In this document: in pieces, positions 10,142 to 23,051 of the stretch
Layout: each line of letters starts with the position of its first letter
How positions within the stretch are numbered: the stretch's first letter is position 1
Made by a program: the position numbers and the translations under genes
Notes under the pieces: model-generated
What the model was told of the DNA's origin: nothing
The model's database searches: none
Seen by the model: only the letters and a program-made list of their open reading frames with translations
Source of the DNA: Steinernema hermaphroditum
Taxonomy: Eukaryota > Nematoda > Chromadorea > Rhabditida > Steinernematidae
NCBI GenBank assembly: GCA_030435675.1
Contig: CM059624.1
Coordinates: 14,470,769 to 14,534,768 of the forward strand
Direction: 5' to 3'
DNA: 64,000 nt

Positions 10142-11851
10142 TTAACTAATGACGTCGCCCACAGCCTGCACGATTTCACGGCCCCTATTCAACACGTCCC
10201 CAATAGGGTCAGAACTGAACAAATAGATATTATCAAGAATACTGTACCGTGGATCTATGTCGAGGCTTTGTCACAATCGGTACGGCTCTCGTCCAGTGCT
10301 ATTTGTGTGAAATTTTCTTACCCGTCGATCAGATCGTCAGCGATGGCTCCGCCTATTTTACCAGCCAGGCCAAGGATCCCAGCTATGGCTATGATGCCGT
10401 TCTTTTTGCGACGAGGCGGTGTGTAGGTGGTACTCTTTTGGGATTCCGGTGAGGTAGGCATATGTCCGTTGGGAGGGTGGGGTTCAGTACTGGGTAGCTG
10501 AGGGGAGGATGATGGTCTGGACAGCTGAAGATGCGATGGTCTGTTGACGTTCGATTGATAGGACCCGGATGGGTTGGTTGAAACGGCAGACTGATCTGGA
10601 AAATTACAAACTTCAGCTTAATAGGTGACGTTCCCGACCAATAGCTTAAATTTGCTTGATATGCGACAAAAAGAGAAACTCTGCTTTTCAGTGACATTTC
10701 TAGTATGCTATGCACCTCTATTATCCATCTGCATATTGCTAAATTTACCAGTATGTGTCCCGTCGACCGCCACGGGTACGGCTGATCGAGTTCTTCTGAA
10801 AAATTTCGAGATGATGCTCTTCTTTTTGCCGCTAGGAGGTGTATCGGTGTTACTAGCGATCGAAGTACTGTTTTCTGATATTGGCGGAGTAGGCAGATGT
10901 CCGCTGGGAGGATAAGGTGGAGTATTGGGTAGCTGAGGAGACGATGATGGTCTGGATAGCTGAAGATGCGATGGTCTGTTGGGAGATGGAAAGTTGTCTT
11001 GTTGAGGATACAATGGTCTGTTGACGTTCGTTTGATAGGTCCCGGATGGGTTGGTTGAAACGGTTGTTTGATCTGGAAAACTAAAAGCTTTAGGTGATCA
11101 ATAAGGTATATGGGAAGTTCAAGGCTTTGTACCCATTACAAGATCGAATTTTGTGAGAACTTTCGTTTGATATACGAGAAAAGGAGACACTTTGCTTTTC
11201 AGTGCCATGCTATGTAGCTCTATTCAGCTTCAAGACGTACCTCGACTGTTCAGATGTTCAAACCCGATAGATGGTAGCGTCGTAGCAGGGGTCTGAGGCA
11301 TCGATCGAGTTTGCGTAGTTATTTGAGGTAAAAGACAGCTAAGAACCGTGGTCACTATCTGGGAGTGCCACGAATTGAAATCTTCATCTGAAGAGCAGAG
11401 GAACCAGAAGAATCTCTCCGCTGAAGGATTCGATCCGACGGCAACCAAATGATGTATCGAATATTCATTAGGGATGTTGGGACGAGGAACTGCAAACCAT
11501 GCATTCAGATAGCTACTGTGAGTATTAAGCACTGTTTAACGAAAGACCAACTAGTCCTGTTTTCGATGCATCGGTGTTATGTACTTTGTGTCCATCTGAC
11601 TACCTGCCAGCTGATCGCACTCTTGTCCCACGCGAATGAGGGGAGAAATGTGTTTGAGCAGAACGCTTCCTGCCTTGGAACCTCCCTATAAGACCAAGTA
11701 TTAATGGCTAACAGCACACAAACTGACTTACCTTCTTATCGTACCACTCGAAGGTCGTATCGGAATATAAAACACCATACGTTTTCTTCCAACTACGTCC
11801 GATATTCTGATATCGCTTGATTATTCCGTCCTTAACGCGACGTCTGTCCAT
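10142..11851 (-). CDS. PH-domain protein with duplicated Pro/Ser-rich exons (copy A, 373 aa)
   Basis: Exons are 11851-11732, 11685-11604, 11489-11241, 11072-10749, 10595-10322 and 10214-10142. Exons 1-3 encode a pleckstrin-homology-like fold: a basic first strand (VKDGIIKRYQN), RSWKKTYGVLYSDTTFEWYD, a GSKAGSVLL strand, and the C-terminal helix with its invariant Trp (SSDEDFNSWHSQIVTTVL). PH domains bind phosphoinositides or proteins at membranes. Exons 4 and 5 are duplicates; both begin DQ..VSTNPSG.YQ.NVNRP and are Pro/Ser-rich. Exon 5 adds a Gly-rich hydrophobic stretch (GIIAIAGILGLAGKIGGAIA) that could insert in a membrane. The last exon reads SDPIGDVLNRGREIV. A nearby in-frame upstream ATG is possible, but a TTTTCAG lies just before the chosen start. 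Confidence 0.8.
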
Positions 11852-13242
11852 CTCGACTCTTACGGAGAAAGTTGCTGAAAAGGGCGCGTCGGAGTCCACC
11901 GAATAAACAGAAATTAATGTGTAGCGATTCCATAAAATGCTACTTAAAATTCCAAGGCGTTTTCATTCCACATCACTGATCTGTTCAATCACTAGCACGA
12001 AAAACACGACAAGCGCGACCAAAACTAATACCAGTTTGGTTCCCAGCTCGGCTTTGTGTCACACGGTAATTGACACAGCTCTTCTGGCCAGAGCGCCGGA
12101 GGTGACATTATGTTTCATCATTAGCGCGTGGGAGAACCGCGAAAAACAGTGGAGGCGCAAGTGGAAGGGAAACGACTACCAGAAACGACTACATACCAGA
12201 AGACGACGCCGGTCCTCTTGCGTGGTCGGTGATGAAATACGGAACAAGACCGTCTTGATGTCGAGATTGGATTATTTCGTAATAATATGCACGGACGCAC
12301 GTGCGTTATTTGTGAGCGGAGGACGGCGGCACAATCTAAAATTGGAGCTGAAGGCAAGAATTCCCCAGCTACTAAAGAACGGGTTCCAACAAGCTTGTCA
12401 CCGCTATCGCGGCGCCGGGAAAGGTGGAGATTCGTCGCAGCGTCAATGTTAACTTCAGCCGCAACGTAGATGACTTTGCAGCCCGCTTCGCCGTGCTTCA
12501 ACTACCTTCTTTGCGCGGATTCAGCACTCCATCATTTCCACGCTCGCACACACTGAGGGGCTTGCTGGACGGAAACGCAACAACTCGAGTGCAACGTAAT
12601 GGAAGAATGTCACTTAAAATAAAAATTGAGGAATAGCAGGATAATCGTTGGTTAGAAATTGCCGCAGAAAATGTTGAACAAATACACTTTACGCACACCA
12701 AGAAAGGTGAAAAATGTCATGATTCGTTCATTTTCACACCGAAACAGGCTAAATTGCAGGTCATTCTTTTTAGTGAAGATGGCTGCGGAATAGCGTCGGC
12801 GTTGCTGAGCTGACAATTGAGGCGGGAAGCGCGGCGTGACGCGGCGAGAGCAACAAACTCAAGTTGTTGTTTCACTTTCGCCGTTCGCTGCCAGCACCGC
12901 AATCAGCGCTCTCTCATCCGTCCGAATGAGGTGAATCAGCGGTCGTTCGCGCAACGATCGCCTCGGCTCCCAGAAGGCTTGGAACACCACTCAGAGATGA
13001 ATCACCTTGGTGAGGTTCCAAGACCATGCCTGACGAATTTAGGCTGCAGACGAGCAAATCAATTCATTTTTGAGCGGGTTCTAACATTCAGGCTTCGCTT
13101 AGGTTCAGTAATACAAGCAGCGATAAGGAACTAGTGCAACCAGCCAGTTGCGTGACACAATTTTCTGGACGCCCTGCACGTATACACGAGAATTTTACCC
13201 AGGGGTCGCCGCTATAAAACAATGTCAGTATTAGAAATTAGA
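11852..13242. other. Upstream region of PH gene A
   Basis: No gene could be supported. Segments around 11950-12120 and 12830-12910 match the region upstream of copy B (about 15880-16080 and 16330-16410), and a related block lies upstream of copy D. The PH duplications therefore carried over 1 kb of 5' DNA. A fragment of the dispersed repeat R1 lies near 12930-12995. Confidence 0.55.
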
Positions 13243-13511
13243 AATAATATTACTGAATAGGCAGTCATCCTACTCGACTGCTCATCTGCTGGAGAGGTCG
13301 TTCTTATACAGAGAGACCAACTCATCGCTCACCCAAATCGTTCGGGCGAGCGAGTAGGGAAACCATTGCAACACTGTAAGCTCGCAATTACTAAAGCGAA
13401 AACTTGATTTCTCGCGCCCGCGCCCAAATTCGACTGCCTCTCTGTAAATAAGGTCGAATTCTCCAGCAGATGAGCGGTCGAGTTGGCTCACTGACTGTTC
13501 AATAATATTAT
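13243..13511. mobile_element. MITE with about 74-bp terminal inverted repeats
   Basis: Left arm 13243-13315 and right arm 13438-13511 are imperfect inverted repeats sharing CTCGACTGCTCATCTGCTGG (left) and its near reverse complement, with AT-rich outer ends (AATAATATTAC...). The interior of about 120 bases has no coding capacity. The superfamily is unknown because the AT-rich termini hide the target duplication. It lies 3' of copy B and 5' of copy A. Confidence 0.75.
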
Positions 13512-13540
13512 AATATTATTGGCTCTACTATCAAACAGTT

Positions 13541-13970
13541 GGACTCTCACTCGTGTCGCGGTGGCGAGCGGTCAGTCCCTCCGGTCGCTCTCTGAGTGTC
13601 TGGTCGGTCAGATGGCAAACCCCGTGGCAGTTTTGACTGTTCCGGCTTCCAGAGGGAATTGGGACACCCGGAAGCCATAGTCCCACCACCGCTGACAACA
13701 AGATGTCCGACATCAAGAATCCGGCCACGTGAGAAGTCATCCCGAAGGTCGCCGACGCTCTGAGGACGCCACCACCAGCAAAGACGCAACTCCCGGACCA
13801 CGGACCATCAGATTCGAGCACAGAAGCGTCCGCTGTGCCGCAAACGATGTTCCGCTCCTGAATCCGAAGATTTGCCGATTCCCAGAAGCCCCATGAAGCT
13901 CTCCGCCAACCACCGGTTCGACATCTACGCCGCGCCAGGGATGAAGCCGTCTTCCAGACATCCTCTGTTT
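13541..13970. repeat. Dispersed repeat R2, copy 1
   Basis: This roughly 420-base segment, starting near GACTCTCACTCGTGTCG, matches 50151-50548 closely over its whole length apart from small indels. A more diverged tail fragment may be at 23400-23510. Its open frames are not conserved between copies, so it looks non-coding, possibly a SINE or MITE-like repeat. No terminal repeats were recognised. Confidence 0.75.
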
Positions 13971-14452
13971 GTCTATTTTCGGTGTCGCGCAAGGCATAAT
14001 GCCTTTGATTCGCGAAATAAAATCGTGAAATCGTGAAATCGTGAAAATCAAACAGTTGCGGGAATGGAAGAAACGTTGCCGGAATAGAGAATTTTTTTCC
14101 TTACAGCCTGACAGCGCCACTTAAATGAGGAAAGCAGGCATACGCTGAGAATACCGAACTGTAAGCCTTTCAACATACTTTTTCGGCACGATACCCCTGT
14201 TTTTGAAGCTTAAACTGGCCACAGCCTAGTTGACTATAGGCGAGGATGACTATTCCGGCAACGCTCCCTCCATTCCGGCAACTGTTTGATAACAGAGCCA
14301 TATTATTTCATCGCATTTATACCCTTTCACAAAACACACTCTTATATTTTTTTATTTTTTTAATACATTTTGTTATGTGTATGTGATCAAAATATATCAG
14401 CTCTTCGTCGAGAAGATTGTATAGGCGCTCGGAATGTGTCCTCGTATTTAAC

Positions 14453-15770
14453 TTATGACGTTGCCCAGTCAATAACATCGTTCGCCCCATTCGATATGTC
14501 CCCAATAGGATCAGAACTAAAAAACAATTATTACGAACAATACATAGTGTACTGTAGAACTCCTTTCAGTATCGATGTCGAAGCTTCGTCAAAATCGGTA
14601 TGACTGTCGGTCAGTGCTATTTATGCGGAACTTTCTTACCTGTCGGTCAAATATTGACAAGCCACTTCGCCCAATTTAACAACCGTCGTACCGATGGCCA
14701 CTACGGGTGCGAGTTTTTCAGCACCTCCGAAAAATTTGGACATGGCGCTCTTCTTTTTGGGGCTAGGAGACGCATCGCTGTTGCTAGTGTTCGAAGTGCT
14801 GTTGTGGGAATCCGTTGGGGTCGGTAGATGTCCGTTGGCAGGTTCAGCACTGGGTAGCTGAGGAGACGATGATGGCAGCTGAAGATGCGATAGTCTGTTG
14901 GGCAATGGAAAGTTGTCTTGCAGAGGATACGTTGGTCTGTTCACGTTCGATTGATAGGTCCCGGATGGGTTGGTTGAAACGGTTGTTTGATCTGGAAAAC
15001 TAAAAGCTTTAGGTGATCAATAAGGTATATGGGAAGTTCAAGGCTTTGTACCCATTACAAGATCGAATTTTGTGAGAACTTTCGTTTGATATACGAGAAA
15101 AGGAGACACTTTGCTTTTTAGTGCCATGCTATGTAGCTCTATTCAGCTTCAAGACGTACCTCGACTGTTCAGATGTTCAAACCCGATAGATGGTAGCGTC
15201 GTAGCAGGGGTCTGAGGCATCGATCGAGTTTGCGTAGTTATTTGAGGTAAAAGACAGCTAAGAACCGTGGTCACTATCTGGGAGTGCCACGAATTGAAAT
15301 CTTCATCTGAAGAGCAGAGGAACCAGAAGAATCTCTCCGCTGAAGGATTCGATCCGACGGCAACCAAATGATGTATCGAATATTCATTAGGGATGTTGGG
15401 ACGAGGAACTGCAAACCATGCATTCAGATAGCTACTGTGAGTATTAAGCACTGTTTAACGAAAGACCAACTAGTCCTGTTTTCGATGCATCGGTGTTATG
15501 TGCTTTGTGTCCATCTGACTACCTGCCAGCTGATCGCACTCTTGTCCCACGCGAATGTGGGGAGAAATGTGTTTGAGCAGAATACTTCCTGCCTTGGAAC
15601 CTCCCTATAAGACCAAGTATTAATGGCTAACAGCACACAAACTGACTTACCTTCTTATCGTACCACTCGAAGGTCGTATCGGAATATAAAACAGCATACG
15701 TTTTCTTCCAACTACGTCCGATATTCTGATATCGCTTGATTATTCCGTCCTTAACGTGACGTCGATCCAT
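14453..15770 (-). CDS. PH-domain protein (copy B, 288 aa)
   Basis: Exons are 15770-15651, 15604-15523, 15408-15160, 14991-14640 and 14516-14453, giving 288 residues. Exons 1-3 and their introns are almost base-identical to copy A at a fixed offset of 3,919 bases, which shows a recent tandem duplication. B has only one Pro/Ser exon (DQTTVSTNPSGTYQSNVNRP...). It ends in KKKSAMSKFFGGAEKLAPVV and an amphipathic or hydrophobic tail (AIGTTVVKLGEVACQYL), a possible membrane anchor, then SDPIGDISNGAND. The PH fold is inferred from the basic N-terminal strands and the C-terminal Trp helix. Like A it should act at a membrane face, but its partner is unknown. Confidence 0.8.
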
Positions 15771-17672
15771 CTCGACTCTTCCGGAGAAAGTTGCTGAAAA
15801 GGGCGCGTCGGAGTCCACCGAATAAACAGAAATCAATCTAAAATTTGCTTCTTTATATGCAAAATGCCAAGGCGTTTTCATTCCACATTACTGATCTGTT
15901 CAATCACTTGCACGAAAAACACGACAAGCGCGACCAAAACAATATCAGATTGGTTCTCAGTTCGCCTTTTTAAATGTGCATAGTTGAGACATATCACATT
16001 GTAGTTGACAGAGCTCTTCTGGCCTGAGCGCCGGAGGTGACATCATAATTCATCACTCGCGCGTTTGGGTGAACTGCGGAGATGGCCGGAATCGCATCAA
16101 CAGCGAGCAATTGCGAAATCGGCGACGTTGCAGAAGGCAAAAAAATGTCAGCCGAATTACGATAAGAGGGGGGGGTCACATGGCATTTCATCACAGCCGC
16201 GCTCTTGCGTGGTGATGAAATAGGGAACAACAAGGTAGAGTTAACTACAGCCGCAAGGTAGAGTTAACTACAGCCGTCTTTATATACGCCAAATAGTGTC
16301 GGCATTTCAGGTTTCAGGCACATTCCCGTAGTGACGCAGCAACAAAGACAAACTGAAGTTGTTATTTTGTTTTAAAACTTTCGTCGCTCGTTACCAGCGC
16401 CGCCGCAATCAGCGCGTTCCACCGCCTCGCTAAGAAGCCAGTCACCATCGCGCGCCAAGTCAACACCAAAGTCTTCGATACCAGTGGAACTGATCCGCTG
16501 CCGCAATTGATATTACACGAACAAAAAACCATTAACCACCTGTCTACAACATCTTCATACATCGCACAGTAGCACAGTTCGTCCGTTGGAGCACAACGGA
16601 CGAACCGGGCGGCTGGCTGCGTGGACTTCGGAGTTGCAACGCTTTTTCGGCTTCTCTGGTGGCGCGGGTAGAGTCGGGCGGTCGTGACGGGCTTCTTGGC
16701 AAGACGTTGGAACTACGGCTCCCTGGTGTTCCAGGTCTTCTGGGAGCCGGGACGATCTTTGCGCCAACAACGACGGCCGGGAACGACCTGTGGAAAAGAC
16801 TAGCTTTCCACGCAACCGATGTTCAATACGTGATAGGATGCTCGCCAAAACAGAGATAAACGTCTTCAAACAATGAAGATACGTAAATGACTGCTGCCAC
16901 GCGGTAAAATCCTCAGTAATACGACGATAATAAATGGTGCGGATCTTGCTCCAAGCACCGTGACGAAACACAAGCGTCACACGATAACCAACGGCTTCAC
17001 AAACGACGACGACAACAACAATATGCGGACACTGGTCGCGCACTACAACGATACAACAAACGACAACGGTGCTTATCTTTTCTCTCTTTATAAAATGTCC
17101 CTCTGGACTGCACCAAACTACAACAACGAATCTACAGCGATTCAACCAAATACAAAACGATCCAACGATCGAACAACAAGTCCGAACGGCTTGGACTTCA
17201 GTCGCTCCAGCAAGCGCGAGCCGCTCTGCTTCGTCAGTGAACGCAGCGCCCGTGATCCGCCCGCAATCTTCTCGCTGCAGCCGACAGAATGTTCTCGAAT
17301 CCGTTGACGGTAGAAATCGTGGCAAGACCAGGCTGACGCAATCAAACGGCACTTCGTAGACTTCAGACATTCAGTTTCGGCGCATCGTAGAGATCGTAGG
17401 TGTGATGGAACATCCATCAGGCAGGTTAAAACAACAGAAAATGGCACTAAATGTGCAGATATTAGTAGAAATACAATGATAAGTGATAAAAAAGAACATC
17501 GCGACAGGGTTGTCGCGACACGACCGCTCACTCAACTCATTCGGCTCAGACGAAATACATTTTTACATTTTTTTATTTTTTTATCCATTTTATCATTTGC
17601 ATGTTATCAAAATATATCAGTTCTTCGTCGAGAAGATCGTATAGGTGCTCGACATGTGTCCTCGTATTTAAT
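15771..17672. other. Spacer upstream of PH gene B, rich in repeats
   Basis: It holds the promoter-side DNA duplicated from copy A (15880-16540), a direct repeat GGTAGAGTTAACTACAGCCG at about 16231-16276, and dispersed repeat R1 at 16611-16800. A 271-codon minus-strand frame (17370-16555) exists, but it runs through R1 and a valine-rich low-complexity stretch, so I do not call it a gene. Confidence 0.5.
16611..16800. repeat. Dispersed repeat R1, copy near PH gene B
   Basis: About 190 bases match 23052-23253 closely in the same orientation; both contain GTGGACTTCGGAGTTGCAAC and GTTCCAGG.CTTCTGGGAGCCGGGACG. Shorter diverged relatives lie near 12930-12995, 18485-18545 and 22040-22130. It is probably an interspersed transposon-derived repeat; no protein is evident. 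Confidence 0.75.
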
Positions 17673-18289
17673 TTATGACGTTGCCCAGTCAATAACATCG
17701 TTCACCCCATTCGATATGTCCCCAATAGGATCAGAACTAAAAAACAATTATTACCAAGAATACTGTACCGTGGATCTATGTCGAGGCTTTGTCAAAATCG
17801 TTACGGCTGTCGTTCAATGCTATTTGTGTAGAATATTCTTACCCGTCGGCCAAATATTCGCCCAATTTAAGAACCGCCGTCCCGATGGCCACTACGGGTG
17901 CGAGTGTTCGAGCACTTGCGAAAAATTTGGAGATGACGCCCTTCTTTTTGGGGCTGGGAGACCCATCGCTGTTGCTAGCGTTCGACGTGGTGTTTTGGGA
18001 TTCCGGCGGGGTCGACGGATGTCCGTTGGGTGGACCAGTGAGTAGCTGACGAGACGATGGTCTGGGCAGTTGAAAATGCGATGAAAATGCGTTCGTTTGA
18101 TAGGTCACGGGTGGGTTGGTTGAAACGACTGTTTGATCTGGAAAATTAGAAGTACATAGAACCAAAGAGAACATACCATTATTGTCCAGATGTTCAAACC
18201 CGATAGGTGAAAGCGGCGTGGTAGGCGTGTGAAGCATCGATTGATTTGGCGCTGTTGTTTGAGATAAAAGACAGTGAGGGATGGTCGAC
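17673..18289 (-). pseudogene. 5'-truncated PH-family copy C
   Basis: Three 3' exon equivalents remain: 18289-18177 (the SPIGFEHLDNN end of exon 3), 18137-17843 (DQTVVSTNP..., then KKKGVISKFFASARTLAPVV and a hydrophobic tail) and 17736-17673 (SDPIGDISNG). The PH-coding exons are missing: sequence upstream of 18289 no longer matches A, B or D, although an acceptor-like TTTTAG sits at the break. The 3' flank is shared with B. The remaining frame is open, so a product from a new 5' exon cannot be excluded, but a truncated pseudogene is the simpler reading. Confidence 0.7.
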
Positions 18290-19440
18290 CTAAAATATTA
18301 CTGAAGAGCTACTCAGCTGAGCCGGCTCATTTGTGCGATGATCGCTTTTAAATCAGTTTCCGACTGGCGTCCGACGGCGACGAAAACAAAATCAAGTGTT
18401 CGCCTTACTTAACTTCAGTTAAAGTTTTCGTTAACGTTTGACGTGTGAAGTTTCCCAATCGCGCTCTCGTTCGTTCGAATTAGTCTTTTTCAGCGGTCCT
18501 TCTTGGCCATTCTTATTGTTGGCGCAATGATCGCCCCGACACACAGAAGGGAACGCGAGCAGCAGCCGAGTCTTGCACGAAGAAATGAAGCATATATTAA
18601 TTTCTTCATTGTATTGTTGCAAAAAATTACATGCTCAGTAAACCAAAAAAAAACGCAAGAAATTACTATCCAACCCAATATTTAATATAACGTATTTTAC
18701 CTTTAGTGGAGACAGGTCGTCGCTATTCCTGAGCAACTAGCCAAAATATTCTTGAGCAACTATCCAACCGACTTGACTCTTAATGTATTGGATAGGCCGT
18801 CCTTATATACGTCCGGCGACGGCGTGGCGGGCAAATGAGGGAACGTTCTCTCCCAAAAACAAGTTTTCAAAGTCGGGCTGTTCCCGGTGTCGGGGTTCCC
18901 GGCTCCCGTCCCACGCGCGCCTCTGCCCGCGCGACCCGCTGGCTGCCCGCGGGAGTCGGCCCGGCGGCCTCACCCTTAAGCGGTCGCCCCGCGCCGCCTC
19001 TCTCTAACCAGCCGACTCCCTCCTCTTTCTCTCCTCCCCCGATATGCTTCCTTCTGTTTATAACGCTATGCCCAATACACAATACTAACATGTCATACAG
19101 TGTACAGGGGTCTACATAGCACCGGAGGAGAAATACGAGTAAGTGCCGTGTCGCGGACACGACACCGGTGCCTCTGACGTCATTGCCTACGTCCTCTTTT
19201 AGGCATTGGCGGTCGAGCTTCTTTTGTGTGGTCTGTGAAAGAATCTTTACACTCAGGTGTTTCTATAACGACCTTAGAAATGAGCTGTTATGCTCATGCC
19301 TATAGATGTTTATCTTAATTCGGACAAATAAAATCCAAGCTCTGCCTCCAAATGCTCATGGTACACCTAATACGCTAGACTCTTCATTTGCTCCTCCTCA
19401 TACACCATCAAATACAAAAATACATATTTCATGACATCGC
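18290..19440. other. Intergenic spacer with a GC-rich island
   Basis: No gene was found. The stretch 18880-19010 is strikingly GC-rich (CGCGCGCC, GCCCGCGCGACCCGC) compared with its AT-rich surroundings and has no intron signals. It could be a fragment of a ribosomal spacer, a CpG-rich promoter or foreign DNA; I cannot decide. An R1 fragment lies near 18485-18545. Confidence 0.4.
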
Positions 19441-21391
19441 CTAACTAGCGTCTGTAATCCCATCGCATTTAACCGTAGTTAATTCTTGATATCCGCGTTC
19501 CATGTTAGAACGCTTTGAATCTGGCGAATGATAGATGATTGTCACGTATGGCACACCCTGTGCATCGCATGGTGTCGAGCGCAACAAACAGAATCCTTTA
19601 CGGGCCCAGCTTCGAAATGCGTGTATGCCAGCCTCGTCCTCTCGATCACAATGATACTTGAATATCCCGTTGGCATCGATTAATTTGACACCGGTGGAGT
19701 TGGCCATGATTCCAGTGAACATCACGTCTTCGATCCAGAAGAAAGTCGTTTCCTTCGTCTTTTCCAGAATCGCTTTGGGAGCCAGTCTTGTCATAAGATA
19801 CGCAGGTCCATTCACATATGGCGGGAAGGTGTCAGGCTTGTAATATTCTGGAGGAATATACCTAGGGACACATTTCGGCATAGTGCTTGAAACAACGTCA
19901 CCTACCATTTGTGGCTGGGATCACGAACGGGCTTACCCTCTGTCCATATAATACCGTATATGGCTTTTCCCGTGTTGTTAAAGAAGCCAGCTTTGATGAA
20001 GTGAACAAAACGGTCTGGCAGGACAATAACGTCGTCGTCAGCACGTAGAACGAAGGGAACGTCGAAGCAGTACTTCGTATGAAGATAGTAGCCAGCGTGA
20101 ATCTAAATAGAGGTTTAATGATCACCGAACTCACAAGAGAATACCAATGGAAAACACTTGTGTGCAAGCGGCATCAAACCATAAAAAAGATGTAACAGGG
20201 TGAACTCTCCTGTATAAAGCTCTGCTAGGCTATAACTTATCAGGACATTTCCGCCAGCGCGGGTAGTCCTACGCCGATCCCCCGTCATCTAACCATTTAG
20301 GAACATAAAAAAGTGCCTTGAAAGAGTGCAAAAGTGTAGGAGTCCCGGGAAACCTTGACGGCACGCAGAGATGGACTTGGATGACTCCTCTCGAGTTGAA
20401 CAGCGTCAAAGCGGGGCAAGGGCTAGGAGTGCTTTGGGATGGGAGCGACGAACAAACAGGACGTAGACCACCTCAGAAATGACCTCGGATATCAGTGTAC
20501 ACGGATTTATACGTATTTATACGTGCGCAATACTAACAACGTTCCCGCATCCATAAACCAACACCAACCGGATTCTGTTCATAAGCTAATCTCTGCATTC
20601 ACAGGCTCATCGTCCTAATCCTCAAGAAAAATCGTAGTGGAATCGCGTCCGCCAATGGACGTTACAATAGCCTTGCCCACTCATGCTTTGTATGTTTTTC
20701 CGTCAGCACGGGAAGTGGTAACATTCGACCGCTAAGCGATCCGCCTAATCACTCACATCCTTTAATTTTTTTTCGGAGGAACCTATCTCAACGTCATACT
20801 TTATCAACAATCGGTCCTTGCCTGTTTAAGCTAAGCTGTTAACATATCAGATGGCATATATTCAACAGAACTGACCTTCAGAGCCGTATAATTATATACA
20901 TCGGGAATGGTTGTTTCAATAATATCTCCATATCGCTCGTTCTCCTCTCGCATCAACTTCATGTTTTCCTCTTTTTCATCCTTTCCAACAATAAACACCA
21001 CTAAGGCGTCGGCAGTCTACAATCATATTATATGCTTAAAACCAACATACCAACTTCGTTACGTGATTTTTGGATGCCCATGTTCGTCTGATAACATCTC
21101 TCTGCGCGAAGAACTTAACTGTAGTCATAACAAATATAAACAGTTGTTTTCCTTTGCAACGGTCAGCGCTGAAGTTCGTCACAATCTCGTATTCCAGATG
21201 AAAATTGGCGAAAGTGGCGTTTATCACACCGGATTCAGGAAAAGCGTATTGCTTAACCTTATCACCATGCCAGTAGAGAAAGAATGCTATTTCTAAAGAG
21301 CACTAAATAAGTATTTTGAGAAAATACCCCACTTACGAATGACGAGAACTGCTGCGATAGTAAGACCGAAGCGTAGTGATGCAATTCTCAT
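19441..21391 (-). CDS. Beta-1,3-galactosyltransferase-like type II membrane protein (GT31 family, 351 aa)
   Basis: Exons are 21391-21337, 21292-21051, 21016-20876, 20102-19906 and 19861-19441, with consistent phases. The N-terminus MRIASLRFGLTIAAVLVI continuing through AFFLYW is an uncleaved signal anchor, so the enzyme is a Golgi type II protein with a luminal catalytic domain. Family GT31 hallmarks appear in order: RDVIRRTWAS, VVFIVGKDE, NERYGDIIE, VYNYTALK, FVLRADDDVIV (the DxD metal/UDP-sugar site), FPPYVNGPAYLMT and FWIEDVMFTGI (the conserved ED-V-TG block). Potential N-glycosylation sites occur in the stem (GVINATF). The likely reaction is transfer of a hexose or HexNAc in beta-1,3 linkage; the exact sugar cannot be told. 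The length is normal for the family. The third intron is about 770 bases and holds repeat-like DNA. Confidence 0.92.
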
Positions 21392-22794
21392 TATGAGGGT
21401 GGGGTCAGCGGGGAAAAAATATGTTCCAGTCGATGTTTTGTGCAATAGGAGCGACAGAACAATACTGACGGATAATATTCTTTGAATAGAGGGTGGGTGG
21501 CAGGAATTGATCAACACAAGACTTTGATCAGAACAGAAATGTGGGCGACAGACCGAGCCTGTTTTCATATATGCATACAGTCACTCAATTCGACTGTTCA
21601 TAGTCACAGTCAACATCACAACTGTCCTTACTGTTTTTCCCTCTAATGGTCATGAATATTCTATCGCGTCGTGTAATTCGGACACAAGGACGTGAATGAT
21701 GTGTTGTTTCTGGCTTAGGACATTGTTGAATCATGATAAATCTGTGCTCAAAAGTACTTTCGACGATGTACTCATGTTGAACGATGCGGTCAGAAAAATG
21801 CAAATCCGTGTACGATACGTACATAGATCGCTCATGTGCTCTCGGGCAGAATTATTCTCAATTTTCCGACTCATAACGGCAACCTCATGATGCAGCGTGT
21901 GGAAGATTGGATGCTCTCCGTTTGCTGTACTGCATCGTCTGCGTCTCCTCCGGAATCAGCTCTTTGCGTCTCCTGTGATGGTGACCATGACGAAAATCTT
22001 CAATTTGCTCGGATCGCCACTCGGTCTCTCTGAGGACCACCGGATGGGATGAGTTAGCGGTCGTTCCTGGCCGCCGTTGGTGGCGTAATGGTTGCCCCGA
22101 CTTCGAGGAGGCCTGGAACACCGAGGACTCGTAGTTCCCACGTCCAGCCCAGTCATGACTGACCAACCGCTCCGCCAGGAGAAGCCTAAGTCTCGCTGAA
22201 ACCTTGAGGCTCGCGCCACCAGCTGCTCTGATGATGGGATTTCACTTTGCCCGCTCTGCCACATTCATTTGTCCTTTCATCTCCGGGTTGATCTGTTCGC
22301 CTGGAAGCCGCCGAAGATGTTCTGAAACTCTGACGTCTGCGTCGCCAGCCGAACTGAAGATTGTATCCGTTCGCATCAGTGGAGTTTCATCGTCTGCGCC
22401 TCTACCGGAACCAGCTCTTTGCCTCTCCAGTGCCCATGTAAACCAATAGGATCGTCGTCTTCAGCTCCGACATCGCGCCCCGGCGCCGAAGAAAGAAGAT
22501 AAGCGACGATTACGGTGTGATACGAAGAAGAACAGTATGGCATAAGTTGGCTCAAGAACACAGTGCGGTCCATAAAGATAGCCCCATTTGATATTTTTCG
22601 GTTAGGGACGATTGTCTAAGTCACACTTCAATCCACTTACTATCAATTGCTTGCATCACATTTTTGAATTTATGTCGGACAAAACGGGTTTTTCACAGAG
22701 TGACGTGAACTCAGCTGTTTTACGAGTTGTTTTTTGGCGGCAGTGGCCGAAACACCACTCGGCGGTAGCGGCGCTGATTCAGCGTCGGTCATCG

Positions 22795-22965
22795 CAGACG
22801 ATTTACACGATTTACACGATTTATCTTCCCGAATCAACGGCTTGCGCCGTGCAGGACGTCTCATATATGCACAAAGAAGAACAGAGTCACACCGTGGTCG
22901 CTGATTTTTTCTGATTTCGGTGGAGCAGACGAATCCCAATAGAATGCAGCGTTCCCATTAGTTTG
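22795..22965 (-). repeat. Dispersed repeat R3, copy 1
   Basis: On the minus strand this segment matches 33617-33785 on the plus strand, including TGGGAACG.TGCATTCTATT, CCACCGAAATCAG, GCATATATGAGACGT and CGTTGATTC.GGAA.ATAAATC. Copy 1 also carries three short GATTTACAC units near 22800-22824. It looks non-coding. Confidence 0.7.
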
Positions 22966-23051
22966 CGCGGGCATCGAAGTCGTGAAGAGCTGATTCCGGA
23001 AGTGGAATAGCGGTGGAGCAGAGCCAACGGAGCGGAGAGTCATCTTCGGTT

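Noticed and set aside
13531..13992. 153-codon minus-strand frame
   Set aside because: Lies in repeat R2; the second copy breaks the frame.
16555..17370. 271-codon minus-strand open frame
   Set aside because: It runs through dispersed repeat R1 and a valine-rich low-complexity stretch, has no domain and is not conserved in the other R1 copy.
20180..20480. Possible retrotransposon tail in the GT31 intron
   Set aside because: Composition is repeat-like, but no reverse transcriptase motif or second copy is visible here.
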